Source: Opitutaceae bacterium
GTDB lineage: Bacteria > Verrucomicrobiota > Verrucomicrobiia > Opitutales > Opitutaceae
DNA: 64,000 bases
Reading direction: 5' to 3'
Assembly: GCA_016794785.1 (NCBI GenBank)
Contig: JAEUHC010000001.1
Location: 62,001-126,000, forward strand
A program made the position numbers and the translations under genes. Below the pieces are notes generated by a model, which worked only from the letters and a program-made list of their open reading frames with translations, was not told where the DNA came from and did not search any database. The number at the start of each line of letters is the position of its first letter. Within the stretch, counting starts at the first letter, position 1. Positions 51,650 to 60,170 of this stretch are shown here, one piece after another.

Positions 51650-54600
51650 ATGTCCCTCCACCTCCGCACTCGCGTCCGCGGCCTCTGCCGGCTGGCACTC
51701 GTCCTCCTGCTCCCTCTCGCCTCGGCCGCCCTTGCGGCCGAAGCCACCGGCACCCTCGCCGGCAACATCTCGAACATCGCCACGGGCAATAATCTCGAAG
51801 GCGCACGCGTCGAGATTCCCGCGCTGCGCGTGAGCACGCTCACCGACAACACCGGCCGCTACGTCCTCGCATCGCTGCCCGCGGGCACGCACGAGGTGGT
51901 CGTCTCCTACCTGGGCCTCGACACCACGCGCGCCACGGTCGCCGTCACCGCCGGCCAGCTCGCGACGCGCAATTTCGATCTCTCCACCGGCATCTACAAG
52001 CTCGACGCCTTCAAGGTCACTGGCGAACGCGAGGGCGACGCCGCCGCCATCACCGCCTATCGCAATTCCGAAAACCTCAAGAACATCGCCGCGACCGATT
52101 CCTTCGGCAATCTCCCCAACATGAACGCGGGCGAGGTCGCCATCCGGCTGCCCGGCATTTACGGCGAACTCGACGCCGGCGGCAACCTGAGCGGCTTCGC
52201 CGTGCGCGGCATGGCCTCGGGCCTCAACTCCGTGACGATGGACGGCGGCCTCATGACCGGCCAGGGCGGCTTGGGTCGCTCCATTTTCGTCAACAACATC
52301 ACCGGCGCGATGTTCGACCAGGTGGAACTCATCAAGGGCCACACCCCCGACAAGGGTGCCGACTCCCTCGGCGGCACCATCAATTTCAAGAGCCGTTCCC
52401 CGCTCTCGATGCGCGAGAAACGCCGCATCACCTACACGCTCAGCGCGCGCATCGCGCCGTCGTTTACTCAGCAGATTCCCATCCGCGAGCAGCGCCGCCT
52501 CCACGGCCTCGCCAACCTCGGCTACCAAGAGGTCTTCGATGCCTTCGGCGGCAGCCGCAACCTCGGCGTCTCCGTCACTCTCTTCAACAGCGAGACCGCC
52601 ATCGGTTCGTTTTTCACCACCCGTGATTTCCAAAACACGGAAACCTCCCCCGCCTTCCTCTGGAGCTACCTCACAAGCGATCTCTACAATCACCGCCGGC
52701 AGAAAAACATCACGGCCAAGGCCGACTACCGCCTCACGCCTTCGACCAAGCTCTCGTTCCTCGCGACCTACATCGACCACAGCGAGGTCTACCGCCGCCA
52801 ATACAACGTCAACGCCACCACCAACCAGGTCGTCTTCAATCCCGCGCTCAACACCGCCGCCAACACCGGCGCCGGCATCGCACCCGGCTACACGTCGCGC
52901 ATCACCACGGTCCGCCCCGTCCCGAACTCCATCATCGATGTCACGATGACGGGCCCGAACAATTTCTTCAACCGCCTCCGCCGCGTCGACGTCGGGATCG
53001 AACACCAAAAGGGCCCGCTGCAGATCGAGGCCAACCTCCGCCGCACGCAGACGCACATCAACATCGGCAACGGCGAGGGCGGCGTCCTCGTGAACCGGAT
53101 CACCGGCTCCGGCTGGATCCTCGACCGCACCGAATCCGACCTCTTCCCCAAGTTCCTCCCCAACGGCGGCCCCGATTTCACCAACCCCGCCAACTACCGC
53201 CCGACCGCCAACGGCCTCACCAACGGCAACGACAAACAAATCCACGAGGTGGACGAGGGCCGCCTCGATGTGCGCTACAATCTCCCGATTTCCGCGCCGA
53301 TCTTCGCCAAGGCCGGCGTCCATTGGCGCGAACAGACGGTCGGCGCCCGCAGCGCCTCGCGCCGCTGGAGCTATACCGGCACCGGCCCGCTCCCGCACGA
53401 TCCCAATCTCATCACGATGGACCAGCGCAAGACGGGCCGCGGCATTCCGCAATGGGAAGCGTCTTGGTTCATCCGCGCCCGCGAGGTCATCGACCCCACG
53501 ATCTGGCGCGAGGATTTCTATTTCCGCGAGACCACGAAGTTCACCGCCTACCGCCAAGCCGTCGAGACGGTCACTGCGCCCTACGCGATGGCGCAGGGCA
53601 AGCTCGCCCGCGACGGCTGGCTCGGTCGCACGGGCTTCCTTGGCGGCGTGCGCTGGGAAAAGACCGAGAACGAGGCCGACGGCTTCGTGCGCGCCCGCCG
53701 TCTCAGCGGCACGCCTGCCACCGCCACCGAGGCCACCGCGGTCGCCGCGGCGCAGGCCGACTACGCCAACAACCGCCGCAAAGTCGAAGGCGACTACACC
53801 AAGGCCTTCCCGAGCATCCACGCGTGGCACGACATCACCCAAAATCTCAAGGCCCGCCTGAGCTGGTCCACGAGCTTCGGCCGCCCCGGCTTCGGCCAAC
53901 TCGTGCCCGGCGAGACGCCCAACGAAGCCAACGCCAACTTCGGCAACCGCCCGACTCTCACCATCAACAACCCGTCCCTCCTGCCGCAGACCGCGAAAAA
54001 CTGGGACGCCACGCTCGAGTATTACTTCGAGCCCGTCGGCAATTTCACCGTCGGCTGGTTTCATAAGGAGATCCGCGACTACATCGTGACCGGCCAGGAA
54101 TCCGGCGTCATCGGCACCGGCAACGACAACGGCTACAACGGCGAATACCCCGGCTGGACCATCCTCACCTCCGCCAACGCCGGCACCGCCGTCGTGCAGG
54201 GCTGGGAGTTCAGCTACCAGCAGCAGTTCACGTTTCTCCCCGGCGTGCTCAAGGGCCTCAGCGGCCTCGTCAACTACACGTTGCTCGACACGCACGGTAA
54301 TTTCGGCGGCACCGGCCGGCGCGAAAAAGGCCAGGTCCCGAACTTCGTCCCGGTCACCGCCAATGCCAGCCTCAGCTGGCGCTACCGCGCCTTCAGCACC
54401 CGCCTGCTCGTGAACTACGCGGACACCTTTCTCACCGCCTACAACGCCACCTCGCCGGCGCGAAACCTCTACCGCATGGAGCGCAAGCTCATCAACCTCG
54501 GCTTCGGCTACCAGCTCCGCCCCACGCTCAACCTCACGCTCGACATCGACAACCTGACCAACGTCCCGCAGCGCCGCTACCGCGGCGTGCCCGACAACAT

Positions 54601-54658
54601 GGAGCACTTCAACTACCCCGGCACCACCATCACCGTGGGCATCAACGGGCGTTTCTGA
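51650..54658 (+). CDS. TonB-dependent receptor with carboxypeptidase-regulatory-like N-terminal domain (tandem copy 1)
   Basis: This 1002-residue protein starts at ATG 51650 (MSLHLRTRVRGLCRLALVLL), downstream of the promoter module; an in-frame start 25 codons earlier would lie at the -10 box. After the signal peptide (to about 30) comes a beta-sandwich of about 80 residues (GTLAGNISNIATGNNLEGAR ... PAGTHEVVVSYLGLDTTRAT). The TonB box LDAFKV is at 118-123, and the plug has NLPNMNAGEVAIRLPGI and VRGMASGLNSVTMDGG. The barrel ends VGINGRF. This layout fits the Xanthomonas/Caulobacter-like receptor class rather than the LSPF class. It is followed by a close paralogue after 20 bases. Confidence 0.93.
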   Translation: MSLHLRTRVRGLCRLALVLLLPLASAALAAEATGTLAGNISNIATGNNLEGARVEIPALRVSTLTDNTGRYVLASLPAGTHEVVVSYLGLDTTRATVAVTAGQLATRNFDLSTGIYKLDAFKVTGEREGDAAAITAYRNSENLKNIAATDSFGNLPNMNAGEVAIRLPGIYGELDAGGNLSGFAVRGMASGLNSVTMDGGLMTGQGGLGRSIFVNNITGAMFDQVELIKGHTPDKGADSLGGTINFKSRSPLSMREKRRITYTLSARIAPSFTQQIPIREQRRLHGLANLGYQEVFDAFGGSRNLGVSVTLFNSETAIGSFFTTRDFQNTETSPAFLWSYLTSDLYNHRRQKNITAKADYRLTPSTKLSFLATYIDHSEVYRRQYNVNATTNQVVFNPALNTAANTGAGIAPGYTSRITTVRPVPNSIIDVTMTGPNNFFNRLRRVDVGIEHQKGPLQIEANLRRTQTHINIGNGEGGVLVNRITGSGWILDRTESDLFPKFLPNGGPDFTNPANYRPTANGLTNGNDKQIHEVDEGRLDVRYNLPISAPIFAKAGVHWREQTVGARSASRRWSYTGTGPLPHDPNLITMDQRKTGRGIPQWEASWFIRAREVIDPTIWREDFYFRETTKFTAYRQAVETVTAPYAMAQGKLARDGWLGRTGFLGGVRWEKTENEADGFVRARRLSGTPATATEATAVAAAQADYANNRRKVEGDYTKAFPSIHAWHDITQNLKARLSWSTSFGRPGFGQLVPGETPNEANANFGNRPTLTINNPSLLPQTAKNWDATLEYYFEPVGNFTVGWFHKEIRDYIVTGQESGVIGTGNDNGYNGEYPGWTILTSANAGTAVVQGWEFSYQQQFTFLPGVLKGLSGLVNYTLLDTHGNFGGTGRREKGQVPNFVPVTANASLSWRYRAFSTRLLVNYADTFLTAYNATSPARNLYRMERKLINLGFGYQLRPTLNLTLDIDNLTNVPQRRYRGVPDNMEHFNYPGTTITVGINGRF

Positions 54659-54678
54659 TCCCAAACTCCATTCAGGCC

Positions 54679-57603
54679 GTGCAACTCCCGCGCCTTCTCT
54701 TCCTCGCTCTTTCCCTCCTGCTCTCGGTCTTCGGCGCGACCGTGAGCGCCGCCGACACTGCCACGCTTACCGGCAATGTCTCCAACCTCGCCACCGGCAA
54801 TCTCCTTGAGGGCGCCCGCGTCGAAATTCCCGCCCTGCGCCTCGTCGCGCTTTCCGATGAGACGGGCCGCTACCTCTTCACCGCGCTGCCCGCCGGCACG
54901 CACGAAGTCGTCGTCTCCTACCTCGGGCTCGACACGACGCGCGCGACCGTGAGCGTCTCCGCGGGCGCCCGCGCCTCGCGCAACTTCGATCTCACCACCG
55001 GGATCTACAAGCTCGACGCGTTCAAGGTGACAGGCGAGCGCGAGGGCGGCGCCGCGGCCATCACCGCGCAGCGCAACGCCGACAACGTGAAGAACATCGT
55101 CGCGATGGATTCGTTCGGCAATCTGCCCAACATGAACGCCGGCGAGGTCGCCATCCGCCTCCCCGGCGTCGCCGGCAATCTCAGCGACGAAAACCTCGTC
55201 GATGGCTTCACCATCCGCGGCATCGGACCCGGCCTCAACTCCATCACCCTCGACGGCGCGCAGCTCACCAGCCAGGGCGCGCTCAATCGCGCCTCCAACA
55301 TCAACAATCTCACCGGCACGATGTTCGACCAGCTCGAGCTCACCAAGGGGCACACGCCCGACAAGGAGGCCGGCTCCATCGGCGGCACAATCAACCTGAA
55401 GAGCCGTTCGCCGCTCGGCATGAAGGAAAAACGCCGCCTGAGCTACAGCTCGAGCGTGCGCTACGCCCCGCCGTTCACCGAGCAGACGCCCACGCGTGAA
55501 AAGCACCGCGCGCATCCGCTCTTTAATGTCCAGTGGCAGGAAGTGTTCGATGTCTTCGGCGGCGAGCGCAACCTCGGCGTCTCGCTCAACCTGTTCTACA
55601 GCGAAAACGCCGTCGGCGGCTTCCGCACCACGCGCGACTTCCAGAACACGACCGCCCAGCCCGCCTACCTCTGGGACTACCGCACGTGGGACAACTACAA
55701 CAACCGCAAGCAGGGCAGCCTGAATTTCAAGGCCGACTACCGCCTCTCACCCAACACCAAGCTCTCGCTCAACACCATCGTCAACGACGCGATCGAGACC
55801 TTCCGCCGCCAATACGAGACGCGGGCCTTCACCACGCAGGCCATCGGCACCACCGGCACCGCCGGCATCCTCCCCGGCTTCACCGATCGCATCACGCGGG
55901 TCCGCGCCGCCCCGGGCTCCACCATCGACATGACGACCACCGGCCCGGGCAATTTCTACAACCGCCTGCGCCGCGTCGATCTGGGCGCGGAACACACCTT
56001 CGGGCCGCTGACGCTCGACTACAACGCCCTCTACACGCAGACGAACATCAACGGCGGCGGCGGCGGCCGCGGCGGCATCTTGGTCAACCGCATCACCGGC
56101 ATCGGCTGGCTGCTCGACCGCACGCAGGACGATTTGCATCCGCGCTTCGTGCAGACCGAAGGGCCCGATTTCACCGACGCCGCCAATTACCGCCCCACCA
56201 CCTACACGAACTCGATCCTCCAGAACGACGACATGATCCGCGAGGCCCGCGCCAACGCCCGTTACACGCTACCGACAGCCTTCCCGCTCGCGCTCAAGGC
56301 CGGCGGGCAATGGCGCACCCGCTACGTCGCCGCCAAGAGCTTCGCCCGCCGCTGGAACTACGCCGGCACCACCGCCCTCCCCGCCGATCCCACGATCATC
56401 ACCCAGGACGCCGTGAAGACCGGCCGCCGCATCCCCCAATGGGAGGCGATCCAGTTCTTCGCCGACCGCCAGCCCATCACGCCCGCGCTCTGGCGGGAGG
56501 ACCGCTATTTCAGCGAGCAGAACAACTACACCGCCAACCGCGCCGTGACCGAAGATGTCTTCGCCGCCTATGCCATGACGCAGGGGCGCGTGGGCAGCAC
56601 GGGTTTCCTCGCCGGTGTCCGCACGGAGACCACCGAGACATCGAGCTGGGGCTGGGTCCGCGCCCGCAACGCGAGCACGCCCGCCCAGCAGGCCGCCGAT
56701 CCGGTCGGCTCCGCCCAGCGCGACTACGCCGGCACCCAGCGCAATCTCAGCGGCGATTATCGGAAATGGTTTCCCAGCGCCCACCTCTCGCACGACCTCA
56801 CGCCGAACCTGAAAGCCCGCCTCAGCTGGTCCACGAGCTTCGGCCGCCCCGCGCTCAACAACGCCCTCCCCAACGAAACCATCAGCGAGGCCAACCAGAC
56901 CCTCACGGTGAACAATCCCGGGCTGCTCCCGCAGCTCGCCGACACCTGGGACGCCACGCTCGAGTATTATTTCGAGCCCGTCGGCAATTTCTCCGTCGGT
57001 TGGTTCCGCAAGCGCATCAAGGACTACATCGTCCCCGGGATCGCCACCGGCACGATCGCGGGCGGCAACGACAACGGCTACAATGGCGAATACGCCGGCT
57101 TCACCCGCCTCACTTCCGCCAACGCCGGCACCGCCTATGTCCAGGGCTGGGAGTTCAGCTACCAGCAGCAATTCACGTTTCTCCCCGGGTTGTTGAAGGG
57201 CCTCGGCGCCTCCGCCAACTACACCCTCATCGCCACGCACGGCGATTTCGGCGGCACGGTCTCGCGCAGCACCAACGAGGTCGCCGGCTTCATCCCCCGC
57301 ACCGGCAATGCGAGCCTCTCCTGGCGCTACCGCAAGTTTGGCGCGCGCGTGCTCTACAACTACACCGGGCAGTATATCACGAGCTACACCGCCGCGAGTG
57401 TCGGGCGAAACATTTACCGCTACAAATACTCGACCATGAACGTCGGCGTCTCCTACCAGCTCCGCCCGTCCGCGACGCTCACGCTCGACGTGGCCAACCT
57501 CGGCAACGAACCCCAGGCCTTCTACCGCGGCATCCCCGACCAGATGCAGAACACGATCATCAACGGCACCACGTTGACCCTTGGGATCAACGGCCGCTTT
57601 TAA
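54679..57603 (+). CDS. TonB-dependent receptor with carboxypeptidase-regulatory-like N-terminal domain (tandem copy 2)
   Basis: This 974-residue protein uses a GTG start at 54679, giving the signal peptide QLPRLLFLALSLLLSVFGAT. It is clearly a paralogue of the preceding receptor: identical runs include EGARVEIPALR, PAGTHEVVVSYLGLDTTRAT, IYKLDAFKVTGEREG (TonB box 112-117), ATLEYYFEPVGNF, GWEFSYQQQFTFLPG and the end LGINGRF. Divergence is concentrated in barrel loops, for example the region around residues 420-520, where ligand contacts would be expected. The pair may handle related glycans of different decoration. A sulfatase gene follows after 9 bases. Confidence 0.93.
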   Translation: MQLPRLLFLALSLLLSVFGATVSAADTATLTGNVSNLATGNLLEGARVEIPALRLVALSDETGRYLFTALPAGTHEVVVSYLGLDTTRATVSVSAGARASRNFDLTTGIYKLDAFKVTGEREGGAAAITAQRNADNVKNIVAMDSFGNLPNMNAGEVAIRLPGVAGNLSDENLVDGFTIRGIGPGLNSITLDGAQLTSQGALNRASNINNLTGTMFDQLELTKGHTPDKEAGSIGGTINLKSRSPLGMKEKRRLSYSSSVRYAPPFTEQTPTREKHRAHPLFNVQWQEVFDVFGGERNLGVSLNLFYSENAVGGFRTTRDFQNTTAQPAYLWDYRTWDNYNNRKQGSLNFKADYRLSPNTKLSLNTIVNDAIETFRRQYETRAFTTQAIGTTGTAGILPGFTDRITRVRAAPGSTIDMTTTGPGNFYNRLRRVDLGAEHTFGPLTLDYNALYTQTNINGGGGGRGGILVNRITGIGWLLDRTQDDLHPRFVQTEGPDFTDAANYRPTTYTNSILQNDDMIREARANARYTLPTAFPLALKAGGQWRTRYVAAKSFARRWNYAGTTALPADPTIITQDAVKTGRRIPQWEAIQFFADRQPITPALWREDRYFSEQNNYTANRAVTEDVFAAYAMTQGRVGSTGFLAGVRTETTETSSWGWVRARNASTPAQQAADPVGSAQRDYAGTQRNLSGDYRKWFPSAHLSHDLTPNLKARLSWSTSFGRPALNNALPNETISEANQTLTVNNPGLLPQLADTWDATLEYYFEPVGNFSVGWFRKRIKDYIVPGIATGTIAGGNDNGYNGEYAGFTRLTSANAGTAYVQGWEFSYQQQFTFLPGLLKGLGASANYTLIATHGDFGGTVSRSTNEVAGFIPRTGNASLSWRYRKFGARVLYNYTGQYITSYTAASVGRNIYRYKYSTMNVGVSYQLRPSATLTLDVANLGNEPQAFYRGIPDQMQNTIINGTTLTLGINGRF

Positions 57604-57612
57604 CCTCGGCCC

Positions 57613-58971
57613 ATGCCTCCGCGTCTTTTTTTCACCTTTGTTCTCACGCTGGCCGGCTTCTGCTGGGCCTGCGCCGCGGAAAAGCCGCTGAATATCCTCA
57701 TCCTCTACACCGACGACTGGCGGCACGATACGCTCGGCAGCGCGGGTAACCCAGTCGTCAAGACCCCCGTGCTGGACCAACTCGCGCGCGACGGAGTCCG
57801 TTTCACGCAGAACTGCGTGACGACCGCGATCTGCGGCGTCAGCCGGGCCACGCTTTTCACCGGCCAGTGGATGGCGCGCCACGGCAACCCGGCTTTCGCC
57901 GCCTTCAAGACGCCCTGGGCCGAGACGTATCCCGGAATCCTGCGCGCCAGCGGCTACCACACCGGCCACGTGGGCAAGTGGCACAACGGCAAGTTCCCGC
58001 AGGAACATTTCGATTTCGGCCGCGCCTACAGCGGCACCCACTGGATCAACGAGCCCGACGGCACCCGGATCCACGTGACGCAGAAAAACGAGAATGACGC
58101 CCTGGAATTTCTGCGCACGCGCCCAGCTGAAAAACCCTTCGTCCTCACGCTCGCATTTTTCGCCACGCACGCCGAGGACCATAATCCGCTGCAATTCCTC
58201 CCGCAGCCCGCCAGCCTGGCGCTCTATCAGGACGACATCGTGCCCGTGCCGAAGACGGCCACCGACGGACATTTTCGCCGTCTTCCACCCTTCATCGCCA
58301 ACGAGGAGAACGAGGGCCGCGTCCGCTGGCATTGGCGCTTCGATACGCCGGAGAAATTCCAGATAATGATGAAGAATTATTATCGCCTCGCGACCGAGGT
58401 CGACACGACCTGCGGGCGCGTCCTCGCCGAGCTGAAAAGACAGGGGGTGCTCGATCAGACCCTCGTGATTTTCACCAGCGACAACGGCTATTTCCACGCC
58501 GAGCACGGCCTCGCCGACAAATGGTATCCCTACCAGGAAAGCATTCGCGTTCCCCTCATCATCCGCGATCCGCGGATGCCGGCCGCCAAACGCGGCACGA
58601 CCAACGACGACTTCACCCTCAACGTCGATCTCGCGCCCACCATCCTGGCCGCCGCCGGCCGGGCCGCACCCGCACGCATGCAGGGCCGCGACCTCGCCCC
58701 GCTCTATCTCGCGGCATCCGCGCCCGCCTGGCGCACCGAGTTTTTCTACGAGCACGCCACGATCCGGAACATCAACTTCATCCCTTCTTCCGAAGCCCTC
58801 GTGCGCAAGGACGTGAAGTATGTCTGGTGGCCCGACTTCAAGCACGAGCAGCTCTTCGACCTCACCGCCGACCCGCACGAGGAGCGCAACCTCGCCGCCG
58901 ATCCCGCGCAGGCCCCGCGCCTCGCCGCCCTCCGCGCCCGCTTCGCGGAGCTGAAGGCCGCTGCGAGGTGA
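57613..58971 (+). CDS. Secreted S1 sulfatase with CGVSR active-site motif
   Basis: This 452-residue protein has a signal peptide (about 1-21, [17 protein letters not shown]). The metal site is [13 protein letters not shown], and the formylglycine position is Cys74 in [16 protein letters not shown]. The Pro of the canonical C-x-P-x-R motif is Val here. Other blocks are intact: [16 protein letters not shown]-like [15 protein letters not shown], and [19 protein letters not shown] for the second metal pair. It lies 9 bases after the second tandem receptor and ends that operon. A substrate cannot be assigned. Related CxVSR sulfatases are, to my recollection, seen in Planctomycetes and Verrucomicrobia, so it need not be inactive. 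Confidence 0.9.
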   Translation: MPPRLFFTFVLTLAGFCWACAAEKPLNILILYTDDWRHDTLGSAGNPVVKTPVLDQLARDGVRFTQNCVTTAICGVSRATLFTGQWMARHGNPAFAAFKTPWAETYPGILRASGYHTGHVGKWHNGKFPQEHFDFGRAYSGTHWINEPDGTRIHVTQKNENDALEFLRTRPAEKPFVLTLAFFATHAEDHNPLQFLPQPASLALYQDDIVPVPKTATDGHFRRLPPFIANEENEGRVRWHWRFDTPEKFQIMMKNYYRLATEVDTTCGRVLAELKRQGVLDQTLVIFTSDNGYFHAEHGLADKWYPYQESIRVPLIIRDPRMPAAKRGTTNDDFTLNVDLAPTILAAAGRAAPARMQGRDLAPLYLAASAPAWRTEFFYEHATIRNINFIPSSEALVRKDVKYVWWPDFKHEQLFDLTADPHEERNLAADPAQAPRLAALRARFAELKAAAR

Positions 58972-59214
58972 GTCGTGGTCGAGGCGCTCTGCCTCACTGG
59001 CCAGCGTGCCATCGTCTCGTCAGCAAATGTGAAAACTGGGGGGGTGTCCAAGGTCGCCCCACCTAACCACTTGAAGGAGTTAATTCCTCTTGCAGCACAC
59101 TTTGTTCTCTTTTCAGGATAGTTCTGAAATGAAGAACCTCACTCGAAACTACGCTGAAAAGTGCGTGATGGCGCGAGTGATGAGGGCGACCGTTAGGCAC
59201 CAAAAAACTTCAGT
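58972..59214. other. AT-richer spacer at the edge of a small islet
   Basis: After the sulfatase stop comes a small stem-loop (GAGGC-GCTCT-GCCTC, 58981-58995). From about 59040 composition shifts to visibly AT-richer sequence (for example 59090-59130 and 59195-59225), unlike the GC-rich genes on either side. No gene, att site or terminal repeat was recognised. The shift marks the left border of the AP2/HicA/HicB islet. Confidence 0.5.
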
Positions 59215-59619
59215 TTGAAGGACTACAAAACTTGGGGAGCTGCAGAGGTCGCGGGCTCACTCTGGGTTCGGAGCTTGATCAAGAAACTTCCACCCGAAAC
59301 ACCGCGAGAGGGTCGAATGACGGTCAGCAACAGGTCTGGCGTCGTCGGGGTGCACTACAGCATCCATGTCGTCCGCAAACCAAACGGCCGCGAATATGAA
59401 TATGGTCGCTGGACGGCACGATGGCATGAATGCCCCAATCGCGGCGGCGTGGCATGGTATGTGACCAAAAACGTTCCGGATGAAATCGCCTTCGTTCGGG
59501 CGACACTTTCACTCCAACTCAAGACGGTGAATCGCGATGAGGTGTTGAAGCGGTTCGAGCAGATTGAGGGAACGAAAGCCTACGAAGAAATCGTCGCGCT
59601 CAAGAAGCAGGAGCCTTAG
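59215..59619 (+). CDS. Small protein with AP2-like DNA-binding fold
   Basis: This is a 134-residue protein with a predicted TTG start at 59215; no ATG or GTG is available before the conserved part, and the next in-frame ATG (59317) falls just before it. The central region (about 35-110) reads MTVSNRSGVVGVHYSIHVVR ... GRWTARWHE ... VTKNVPDEIAFVRATLSLQL, the pattern of AP2/ERF-like three-strand DNA-binding domains (SGVxGV...W.A......A...A). Such domains occur in mobile-element-linked bacterial proteins. HicA starts 7 bases downstream. Its role is unknown; regulation of the adjacent toxin-antitoxin genes is one possibility. Confidence 0.55.
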   Translation: MKDYKTWGAAEVAGSLWVRSLIKKLPPETPREGRMTVSNRSGVVGVHYSIHVVRKPNGREYEYGRWTARWHECPNRGGVAWYVTKNVPDEIAFVRATLSLQLKTVNRDEVLKRFEQIEGTKAYEEIVALKKQEP

Positions 59620-59626
59620 CCGCACG

Positions 59627-59848
59627 ATGCGCCTCACACCAATCTCACGCAGTGATCTCATCCGCCGGCTGAAAGCCCACGGCTGGGGCGGGCCCTACGC
59701 CGGCGGCCGGCACCAATACATGACCAAGGGTCTTGCGCAGCTCACTATCCCCAATCCTCACGGCGGGCGAGAAATCGGTGTCAACCTGCTCAAAATCGTC
59801 TTGGACGAGGCGGGCATCTCCCGCGAAAGTTGGCTCAAGCCGCAGTAG
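59627..59848 (+). CDS. hicA: HicA-family mRNA interferase toxin
   Basis: This 73-residue protein is the normal size for HicA. It begins MRLTPISRSDLIRRLKAHGW, has the double-stranded-RNA-binding-like catalytic region GGRHQYMTKG with His29 as the expected catalytic residue, then LTIPNPHGGREIGVNLLKIV and AGISRESW. The ATG at 59627 is 7 bases after the AP2-like gene. Family toxins cleave mRNA and are neutralised by HicB. The candidate HicB lies on the opposite strand with overlapping 3' ends, instead of in the usual co-directional operon. Confidence 0.85.
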   Translation: MRLTPISRSDLIRRLKAHGWGGPYAGGRHQYMTKGLAQLTIPNPHGGREIGVNLLKIVLDEAGISRESWLKPQ

Positions 59849-60083
59849 CCGGCTCTGCCCGACGCGCGTTGATCGCGGGTAAGCCGACGCCGCGCTTCAG
59901 AGCCAGCTCGACCCAGCCTTCGAGCGCGCTCTCCAAATCCGCCAGCGTCTCCTTCTTGGTCGCACCGTAGCCAATCACTCCACGAAAACCGGCGATGCGG
60001 GCCACGTAGCCCTCGCCGTCACCAAGCTCCTCCACCACGGCAGCCTTGAGCGCCAATTTGCGGTAGGTTGAGAGCGTGTCCAT
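59835..60083 (-). CDS. hicB: HicB-family antitoxin
   Basis: This 82-residue protein shows the HicB partial-RNase-H-like fold: EGYVARIAGFRGVIGYGATK (about 24-43), then KETLADLESALEGWVELALK, then GVGLPAI. It consists of that domain only, with no helix-turn-helix or ribbon-helix-helix tail, so it should not bind DNA by itself. It reads from 60083 down to 59835 and overlaps the last 14 bases of hicA tail to tail. Toxin and antitoxin would then be made from separate promoters, and their messages would be complementary at the 3' ends. The start lies 87 bases from the next receptor, which is divergent. Confidence 0.85.
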   Translation of the reverse strand: MDTLSTYRKLALKAAVVEELGDGEGYVARIAGFRGVIGYGATKKETLADLESALEGWVELALKRGVGLPAINARRAEPATAA

Positions 60084-60135
60084 GGGCGCGGACTATCAAC
60101 GGATTTTCCCGCAACTTCAAGCCAGCACAAAACCT

Positions 60136-60163
60136 TTGGCATCCGTCGGAGAATCTCGATTAT
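60136..60163 (+). promoter_or_regulatory. Candidate promoter for the 60171 receptor
   Basis: TTGGCA (60136-60141), a 16-base spacer and GATTAT (60158-60163) give a reasonable sigma-70-type promoter. Transcription would begin near 60170, practically at the GTG start codon (60171), and no Shine-Dalgarno-like sequence precedes that codon. The message may be leaderless. Confidence 0.45.
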
Positions 60164-60170
60164 TTGCCTC

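Noticed and set aside
51506..54664. Long antisense frame over the first tandem receptor
   Set aside because: No recognisable domain, and it follows the boundaries of the receptor gene. Codon-bias shadow.
59195..59240. Attachment site or transposon end at the left border of the islet
   Set aside because: No direct or inverted repeat pair was found around the islet and there is no integrase or transposase in the window.
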